Below are positions 6,524-11,036 of a stretch of 11,036 nucleotides of DNA, in pieces (the stretch's first letter is position 1; every line of letters starts with the position of its first letter). Origin of the DNA: JBFIHF01 sp964411125. Its GTDB lineage: Bacteria > Myxococcota_A > Bradymonadia > Bradymonadales > Bradymonadaceae. A program made the position numbers and the translations under genes. The stretch lies in contig CAYPJU010000130.1 of assembly GCA_964411125.1 (NCBI GenBank), forward strand, positions 1 to 11,036, written 5' to 3'. The notes beneath the pieces are model-generated. The model saw only the letters and a list, made by a program, of their open reading frames with translations, made no database searches and had not been told where the DNA came from.

Positions 6524-8176
6524 TCAGCCGCTCTCCGAGGACTGGAGCCGGACCCCGTCCGGGCCCGTTCTGCGAATGACGTCAGGCGGGAAATCGTCGT
6601 CGCCGGTCAATCTCGACTCCATCGCATACATGACCGCGAGCAGCACGTCTTCACGCCAGTGACGTGCGGCGAGCTGCACGGCGGTGGGGAGCCCGGCGCT
6701 CCCCTCCTCCGCCTTCGCAGCCGCTCTGAAGGCGCCGTCCTTACTCGCCGCGCGATCACTCTCCTCGCCGGGGCGGACCCGGCTGACGGGAACGATCCCG
6801 GCCGGCATCCCCAGGGCGTTGAACAGCGCGAGCGGACCCCAGGCGTCGGCGAGCTCCGCGGCCAGGCCGAAGGGCGTCGCCGGAACGGGAGTGGCCGAGC
6901 AGAGGACGACGTCGTAACGACCACGATCCATCGCGTCCAGAAACGTCCGCTCGTAGGCTGCGCGGCGCCCCATCGCACACATCAGTTCGTCGGCCGTCGC
7001 CTTGCGAAGTCCCGCGGCCATGCCTGCCATCCGTTCCTGCCCGAACCAGCGCAGCACGACCGGCAACAGCCTCAACGCCCAGTTTGGGAGCCGCATCATC
7101 TGCAGATCCGGCTTCACCAGCGCGTGAGGCGGGTCGCCGCCGATCAACTCGCGCGCCCACCCCATCCCGTCGGAGACGAGCAGCGCCATCAGAATCTCCA
7201 TCGCCGGCTGCAGGTCGGGGAGGTCCTCCCATTCGTCTACCGTCGCCCCTGCGTCACGAAGCAGATCGGCGGCCCGGTCGATCGAGCGGCGGATCGCTGG
7301 AGACGACGTCCAACCGAGCATTTCCGGTACGACCGCCACCCGCAATCCGGAGACGTCGACCGCCGAGGGTTCACGCCACGGCACGGGCGGAAAGGTCCCC
7401 CACCCTCTCGTGACATTGGCTTCAACCAGCACACGCAGGGCGAGCTCCGCATCCGCGACGCTGCGACAGATGGGGCCGGGCTGCGCAACGAGCCCCTCCA
7501 GGCCGGCCGCGCTCTGGATCGGCAGCGGATCCGTCGGGAGTCGTCGCGACGTCGGCTTCACCGTGAACAAACCGCACCATGCCGCGGGCAAACGCAGACT
7601 GCCGCTGTGATCGGCCCCGATGGAGAGCGGCGACCCCGCTGCGGCAACGATCGCCGCGTCCCCGCCGCTGCTCCCCCCGGGCGTGCGCTCTAGATCCCAG
7701 GGGTTCTTCGTCGCGCCGAACGGGTCGTTGACGCAGTCCGGAGAGTAGAGCACCTGCGGGACGTTGGTCTTTCCCAGCACGATCGCTCCGGCGTCGCGGA
7801 GGGCGCCCGCCACGAACCCATCTCGGACCGCGGGCACGTCACGAAGGCGAGCCACCCCGAACGTCGTGGGGAGACCGGCGACGTGAAACTGATCTTTGAT
7901 CGTTACCGGTACTCCGTGCAGCGGACCGAGGGTTCCCCCCGCGGCTCGGTCTCGATCCGCGCGCTCTGCCTCCTTTCGCGCAGCGTCGAATCGACGCAGA
8001 ACGACTGCGTTGATCGAGTCGTCCACCGCCTGGATCCGCTCGATGTGAGCTTCGACGACTTCGACCGAGCTGACCTCCCCCGACTCGATCCTCCTCGCCA
8101 GCTCTCCCGCGGTCTCCCTGACCACGCCGGCCGAAGACGATGTTGCGTTTGCCGTTAGTTTGCGTGCCGTTCCCAT
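6524..8176 (-). CDS. Amidase-signature (AS) family hydrolase
   Basis: A 550-residue serine hydrolase of the amidase signature family, which cleaves C-N (sometimes ester) bonds of carboxamides. The Ser-cisSer-Lys triad is visible with family spacing: Lys94 (VTIKD), Ser169 in GGSSGG (167-172) and nucleophile Ser193 in the SGSLR segment (191-195), 24 residues after Ser169. The usual GGS before the Arg reads SGS. KTNVP (136-140) and the C-terminal PLALFNALGMPAG and LPTAVQLAA segments also fit. Length and lack of a signal peptide suggest a cytoplasmic stand-alone amidase (FAAH- or 6-aminohexanoate-hydrolase-like) rather than the GatA subunit, since no gatB or gatC is nearby and the protein is longer than GatA. 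Substrate unknown. The ATG at 8176 is preceded by GGGAGGTG at about 8 bases. It is divergent from a TetR gene, with an inverted repeat between them, so TetR repression is likely. Confidence 0.9.
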   Translation of the reverse strand: MGTARKLTANATSSSAGVVRETAGELARRIESGEVSSVEVVEAHIERIQAVDDSINAVVLRRFDAARKEAERADRDRAAGGTLGPLHGVPVTIKDQFHVAGLPTTFGVARLRDVPAVRDGFVAGALRDAGAIVLGKTNVPQVLYSPDCVNDPFGATKNPWDLERTPGGSSGGDAAIVAAAGSPLSIGADHSGSLRLPAAWCGLFTVKPTSRRLPTDPLPIQSAAGLEGLVAQPGPICRSVADAELALRVLVEANVTRGWGTFPPVPWREPSAVDVSGLRVAVVPEMLGWTSSPAIRRSIDRAADLLRDAGATVDEWEDLPDLQPAMEILMALLVSDGMGWARELIGGDPPHALVKPDLQMMRLPNWALRLLPVVLRWFGQERMAGMAAGLRKATADELMCAMGRRAAYERTFLDAMDRGRYDVVLCSATPVPATPFGLAAELADAWGPLALFNALGMPAGIVPVSRVRPGEESDRAASKDGAFRAAAKAEEGSAGLPTAVQLAARHWREDVLLAVMYAMESRLTGDDDFPPDVIRRTGPDGVRLQSSESG

Positions 8177-8196
8177 CGCTCACCTCCCTCACCTGG

Positions 8197-8227
8197 CCCA
8201 AAACTGAACACACTGTATAGTTTTGGG
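8197..8227. promoter_or_regulatory. Candidate TetR operator between amidase and TetR genes
   Basis: A perfect inverted repeat, CCCAAAACT, 13 bases, AGTTTTGGG, lies in the 59-base gap between the divergent amidase and TetR starts. The centre contains TATAGT (8216-8221, plus strand, five of six matches to the -10 consensus), and the same bases read TATACA on the minus strand. A regulator bound here would block both promoters. The region is locally AT-rich compared with its surroundings. The assignment to the adjacent TetR is inference from position and symmetry. Confidence 0.6.
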
Positions 8228-8235
8228 AACTGTAC

Positions 8236-8883
8236 ATGGCGTCCCGCGTGTGGACAAATGAAAAGCGGATGACGGACCGAATCGACGAACCGCAGAATGA
8301 GCGCAGCCGACGAACTCGTGCGGCGGTGTTGGATGCCGCGTGGAAAATCCTCGAGAGCGAGGGGACCCAGGGCGCGACGATGGGCGCGATCGCGCGGCGG
8401 GCCGGGGTGTCGCGAGGCGCCCTCTACCTTCATTTCTCGTCACGCGCCGAGCTCCTGATGGCGCTCTACGATCACGTCGACGAGGCACTCGACCTCGCGG
8501 CCTCCCTGCAGCCCGTCCGGGACGCGAAGGGTGCGGTGGAAGCCCTCGACGCGTTCGCCGAACACGTGGCGAGGTATCATTCTCGGTGCCTCACGATCGA
8601 CATCGCGGTCGATCGTGCCCGTCACACCGACCCGGACGTCGACGCGCTCTACCGGCGCGGAATCCAGTCCTGGCTGGACGGCTGCCAGCGACGCACGGAG
8701 CAGCTGCAGCAAGAAGGGAGACTCGCCCCGCCCTGGACGGTCGAGAGCGCGCGAGACCAGTTGTTCGCCTTCATGTCCCCTTACTACATCCACACGCTCA
8801 TGGAGGTGTGCGGCTGGAGCGTCGACGACCTGGCTGCTTCCCTGAAGCTCGTTTGGCGGCGAACCCTCGTGAGCCCGCCCTGA
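8236..8883 (+). CDS. TetR-family transcriptional regulator
   Basis: A one-component repressor-type regulator of up to 215 residues. The N-terminal TetR DNA-binding domain is clear: helix 1 region RRTRAAVLDAAWKIL followed by the helix-turn-helix IARRAGVSRGALYLHF and then SRAELLMALYDHVDEAL. The C-terminal ligand-binding/dimer domain (about 90-215) ends with an FAFMSPYYIHTLMEV segment, and its ligand cannot be predicted. Two starts are plausible. ATG 8236 has GGA seven bases upstream. ATG 8269 would leave a conventional leader after the -10-like TATAGT at 8216-8221 and gives a more typical N-terminus (204 residues). It is divergent from the amidase gene and most likely represses it and itself through the inverted repeat at 8197-8227. 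It converges with the second TetR gene. Confidence 0.88.
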   Translation: MASRVWTNEKRMTDRIDEPQNERSRRTRAAVLDAAWKILESEGTQGATMGAIARRAGVSRGALYLHFSSRAELLMALYDHVDEALDLAASLQPVRDAKGAVEALDAFAEHVARYHSRCLTIDIAVDRARHTDPDVDALYRRGIQSWLDGCQRRTEQLQQEGRLAPPWTVESARDQLFAFMSPYYIHTLMEVCGWSVDDLAASLKLVWRRTLVSPP

Positions 8884-8955
8884 GACCCTGGAAGTCCGTC
8901 GCCCGCCCAGTGGGTCACCCTTGATCTACGCGCCATGAACTGAGCGCCGAACGTG

Positions 8956-8980
8956 CGTGGTTCGCCCGGGTGGAACCACG
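8956..8980. terminator. Hairpin between convergent TetR genes
   Basis: CGTGGTTC (8956-8963) and GAACCACG (8973-8980) form a perfect 8-bp stem with a 9-base loop, in the 106-base gap where two genes converge. Location fits a bidirectional terminator, but there is no strong T-tract on either side, so the termination role is only likely. Confidence 0.45.
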
Positions 8981-8989
8981 AAGATCACC

Positions 8990-9688
8990 CTAACGGGATT
9001 CCGAAGCGCGGCGGAGCAGGTCGATGTGCAGAGCGAGCCCACGCTCTGCGGCCTCGAATCGCTCAGCGTCGTCGTTGCACCGCCGGAAGAGGCGTTCGAT
9101 GACGAGGCCTGCGAACCCGTGAGCGAGCCCCCACAATACGCGATAGTGATCATCCACGGTATCGGCGGGCACGAACTCGGCGAGCGCACGCTTCATCGTG
9201 TGCTCGGCGCGCGCTGCACTTCGAAAGGGCTCGGGAGCGTCGGCTGAGAGGTCGGGCGCGGTCGGTTCCGGGGACTCTGCAACGGCTTCGGCCTCTCCCC
9301 ACGCGCTCTCCTGAAAGCCCCGGGACGCGAAGAGGCGGTACCAACCCGGGTGCTCGACCGCGTAGCGGACGTAACCGCGCCCACCCGCCAGCAGACGGTC
9401 CGCGGGGTCGTCGACGTCCTGCATCGCCATGCTCACGGCCTGCATGAGGTGGGCGGCGCCTCTCTTCCCAACCTCCCGAAGGAGGTCGTCTCGACCCGAA
9501 AAGTGCCGGTAGATGGCGGCGTCGCTCACACCCAGTGTTCTGGCGATCGACCGTACCGAGAGCTGTTCCGCGCCGGACGCTTCGACGACCTTCGTCGCCG
9601 CGAGCAGCGTCGCTTCGCGCAGGTCCCCGTGGTGAAAGCTACCTGGCGACTTGCGTAGCGGCTGCGATTGCTTCGTCTCATTCGTCAT
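8990..9688 (-). CDS. TetR-family regulator with WHG-type C-terminal domain
   Basis: A 232-residue regulator. It starts with a basic Thr/Lys/Ser segment, then FHHGDLREATLLAA (18-31) and the helix-turn-helix VRSIARTLGVSDAAIYRHF (45-63), which is the typical TetR DNA-binding domain of the FHHGDLR subclass. The C-terminal domain contains WGLAHGFAGLV (186-196), matching the W-x-x-x-H-G signature of the TetR WHG effector domain. The open frame extends to 9763, but those residues would overlap the cupin gene, so I use ATG 9688. This start has no Shine-Dalgarno and overlaps a 19-bp palindrome, suggesting leaderless or weak translation with autoregulation. It is divergent from the cupin gene with only 29 bases between start codons, so it probably controls the cupin and perhaps the downstream ATPase. 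Ligand unknown. Confidence 0.88.
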   Translation of the reverse strand: MTNETKQSQPLRKSPGSFHHGDLREATLLAATKVVEASGAEQLSVRSIARTLGVSDAAIYRHFSGRDDLLREVGKRGAAHLMQAVSMAMQDVDDPADRLLAGGRGYVRYAVEHPGWYRLFASRGFQESAWGEAEAVAESPEPTAPDLSADAPEPFRSAARAEHTMKRALAEFVPADTVDDHYRVLWGLAHGFAGLVIERLFRRCNDDAERFEAAERGLALHIDLLRRASESR

Positions 9689-9705
9689 GTTAGCGTTGCT
9701 AACAT
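9687..9705. promoter_or_regulatory. 19-bp palindrome, candidate TetR operator
   Basis: ATGTTAGCgttGCTAACAT has perfect 8-bp arms around a 3-bp centre. Its left end covers the start codon of the TetR gene (9686-9688, minus strand), and its right end stops immediately before the cupin Shine-Dalgarno at 9706. TetR regulators with this N-terminal subtype commonly use TTAGC-type half sites (known family behaviour, from memory). Binding would block both divergent genes. One of the clearest regulatory sites in the window. Confidence 0.72.
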
Positions 9706-9717
9706 AAGGAGGTGATG
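9706..9717 (+). promoter_or_regulatory. Near-perfect Shine-Dalgarno of the cupin gene
   Basis: AAGGAGGTGAT matches the full 3' end complement of 16S rRNA. With five bases between AGGAGG and ATG it fixes the start at 9718 rather than the GTG at 9712 or ATG at 9715. It implies very efficient translation once the gene is derepressed. Confidence 0.75.
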
Positions 9718-10242
9718 ATGAACAGTGCAGCGATCGAGATTTCGATGCCCAACGGCGAAGCATTCGCGTTCCTCAGCTCTGCGCGCGGACCCGAGGGGAT
9801 ATTCCGGTTTCGCTGGAGCCTTGCACCGGGCAAGACCGGGCCGCCCCAGCATATGCATCCACACGAGACGGAGACGTTTCGGATTCTGTCGGGAACCATT
9901 CGGATCTGGCTCGACGGTCAGCCCCGGGACTATTCGGCGGGGGACGTGGTCGCGGTCCGACCGGGGGTCATGCATCGGTTTCTGAACCCCGGGGACGAGA
10001 CCGTGGTCATCGACGTTTCTCTGGATGGCACGCGCCTGGAGGACACGCTCATCGGGATGGCGGTTCACCTGGGAGACCGAGCGCCCACCGCCGGAGAGAT
10101 TCTGCGGCAGGTCGTCGGGCAGGTTCACGACGAGGCGGTCGGTGGCCGGGGCGTCGCCGGCGTGGTCGCGCGACAGGTGGCGCGCGCCTTCGTGGGACTC
10201 GGCGTGCGCGGCTTCAAGGCGCCCCCAGGCTGGGACACCTGA
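9718..10242 (+). CDS. Cupin-2 domain protein (intact copy)
   Basis: A 174-residue small cytoplasmic protein with one conserved beta-barrel cupin domain. Motif 1 is G-P-P-Q-H45-M-H47, then Glu52 and Gly59; motif 2 is G75-D-V-V-A-V-x-P82-G83-V-M-H86-R-F-x-N90. Together His45, His47, Glu52 and His86 form the canonical metal site. The last ~75 residues (93-174), including DRAPTAGEIL and an Ala/Val/Arg-rich helix, are not a cupin and I do not recognise them; the segment may be a helical oligomerisation region. Reaction unknown: single-domain cupins range from dioxygenases and isomerases to binding proteins. The gene is divergent from a WHG-type TetR gene, with a palindrome in between, and about 150 bases ahead of a cation ATPase in the same direction. 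A truncated duplicate of this gene lies beside the other ATPase at 3447-3770. Confidence 0.88.
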   Translation: MNSAAIEISMPNGEAFAFLSSARGPEGIFRFRWSLAPGKTGPPQHMHPHETETFRILSGTIRIWLDGQPRDYSAGDVVAVRPGVMHRFLNPGDETVVIDVSLDGTRLEDTLIGMAVHLGDRAPTAGEILRQVVGQVHDEAVGGRGVAGVVARQVARAFVGLGVRGFKAPPGWDT

Positions 10243-10289
10243 GTCGCCCTCAACCTCGACTCAGCGTTTGTCCGCCGGATGCGCCGGTT

Positions 10290-10415
10290 CTAGTGGTCGT
10301 GACCATGGTCGTGGTCGCCGTGTTGCATCGGTTCGGGTGGAAGAAGCACGGGGATGAACCTGGCTGAACGGTCGGCCACCTGTTCGGACTCCAGATGGCA
10401 CCTGATATGACTCAC
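10290..10415 (-). other. Short His-rich reading frame (possible gene remnant)
   Basis: This lies in the gap between cupin and ATPase. The minus strand holds a 41-codon frame from GTG 10415 to TAG 10290 that reads like the C-terminus of a metal-binding protein: FIPVLLPPEP at 20-29, then MQH-G-D-H-D-H-G-H-D-H at the end, with six His in the last ten residues. It overlaps the first codons of the divergent ATPase. It has no Shine-Dalgarno and no upstream continuation (TGA at 10416-10418). It may be a relic of a metal-handling gene, a tiny peptide, or chance, since the underlying DNA contains the repeat TGGTCGTG and the palindrome GACCATGGTC (10301-10310). Not claimed as an expressed gene. Confidence 0.25.
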
Positions 10416-11036
10416 TCACGCATAGCCTGGCATTCCCTCGACCCCCTCGAGGTCGAAGCTCGGCTCGAATCGAGTCGGGCCGGACTCCCCTCGGACCGCG
10501 TCACCGACTTGCGCGGCGAGTTCGGTCGCAACGAGATCGAGCAGGAGCCGCCGACCGGCGCTCTCACACTGCTCCTGCGCCAGTTCAAGAGCCCCCTGAT
10601 CTACATCTTGCTCATCGCTGCGGTGGTCACGCTCGCCCTCGGGGAATTCGTCGATACGGGGTGATCGCCGTGGTCCTGATTTTCAACGCCGTGGTCGGTT
10701 TCACGCAGGAGCGACGTACCGAAACCGCCGTGAGGGAGTTGAGTCGACTCGTCTCCGCCCGCGCTCGCGTGATCCGTGACGGGCGCGAACGCGACGTCGA
10801 TAGCGTCGAGCTCGTCCCCGGGGACCTCGTCCTGCTCGAGTCCGGGGCGCGAGTACCCGCCGACCTCCGTTTGATCTCGGTCACCACCTCGTCGATCGAC
10901 GAGTCACTTCTGACGGGGGAGTCCACCCTCGTCGACAAGGGGGTGGGACCCCTCCCCGAAGAGACGAACGTCGCGAACCGTCGAAACATGGCGCACACCG
11001 GAACCGTCGTGAGCCGCGGTCGGGGGAGTGGGTACG
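10395..11036 (+). pseudogene. Second P2A-type cation ATPase, frameshifted and cut by window edge
   Basis: This is the N-terminal part of a second cation P-type ATPase. Frame one (10395-10661) gives the cation-ATPase N-domain (WHSLDPLEVEARL, then GRNEIEQEP) and M1 (LLRQFKSPLIYILLIAAVV). It hits TGA at 10662-10664 after Phe-Val-Asp-Thr-Gly. The next frame, from 10661, continues exactly where the family should: VIAVVLIFNAVVGFTQERR (M2), VIRDG, VPGDLVLLESGARVPADLRL and the actuator motif TGES at 10913-10924, and stays open to the edge. One extra G in the run 10658-10661 restores a single open frame. The coding sequence on both sides is otherwise well kept, so this is either recent inactivation or a sequencing/assembly error; the ATPase would be normal in the latter case. 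ATG 10395 has GGA six bases upstream; ATG 10407 is an alternative. It is clearly diverged from the ATPase at the left end. It may be co-transcribed with the cupin gene. Confidence 0.8.

Noticed and set aside
5923..6579. A 218-residue plus frame overlapping the kinase 3' end and the P450 remnant
   Set aside because: The translation is Arg/Pro-rich and unlike any family. The P450 similarity lies in the other two frames.
6518..7693. A 391-residue plus-strand open frame opposite the amidase gene
   Set aside because: Low-complexity Arg/His/Pro-rich translation with no recognisable domain. The minus strand carries the full amidase signature.
1..11036. tRNA, rRNA, CRISPR arrays, transposases or phage genes
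   Set aside because: None found: no cloverleaf-like conserved arms, no regularly spaced repeats, and no DDE or tyrosine recombinase motifs in any frame, although the cupin duplication and P450 relic made me look for mobile elements.

Overview
The window is GC-rich, densely coded bacterial DNA. Two lipoprotein genes have low-complexity Asn/Gly/Ser or Asp/Ser/Gly/Thr linkers directly after the lipobox, and one continues into a long Cys-rich domain. That style is common in Myxococcota (Polyangia/Bradymonadia-like lineages), so I infer a member of that phylum or a close relative. No rRNA, tRNA, CRISPR array or complete insertion sequence was seen.

Left part (1-3800): the N-terminus of a lipoprotein gene runs off the left edge on the minus strand. 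Upstream of it, also on the minus strand, is a two-gene unit: a complete P2A-type calcium-like P-type ATPase followed by a small DUF6122-like membrane protein whose ribosome binding site lies just beyond the ATPase stop codon. A 5'-truncated cupin remnant lies divergently upstream of the ATPase. It is a diverged duplicate of the intact cupin gene near the right end.

Middle part (3930-6436): a secreted Cys-rich lipoprotein and a RIO1-like protein kinase of the PA4780 type with an unusual Arg/Lys-rich tail, both on the plus strand. Then comes a fragment of a cytochrome P450 gene, of which only the heme-binding region and C-terminus survive, with broken frames.

Right part (6524-11036): two TetR-controlled modules. 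The first is an amidase-signature hydrolase divergent from a TetR gene, with a perfect 31-bp inverted repeat between them. The second is a WHG-type TetR gene divergent from a complete cupin gene. There a 19-bp palindrome overlaps the TetR start codon and ends directly before a near-perfect Shine-Dalgarno of the cupin. The two TetR genes converge on a candidate hairpin terminator. Downstream of the cupin, in the same direction, a second cation P-type ATPase begins; its frame is broken by one missing base and it runs off the right edge.

Two themes need a second look. Both cupin copies sit next to a cation-pumping ATPase gene. Also, three coding stretches (cupin remnant, P450 remnant, second ATPase) are broken at a run of G in which one extra G would restore the frame, which points either to homopolymer sequencing error or to real decay at G-runs. 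I see no convincing evidence for a wholly new multi-gene system. The TetR/cupin/ATPase module is the best candidate for a little-described functional unit.
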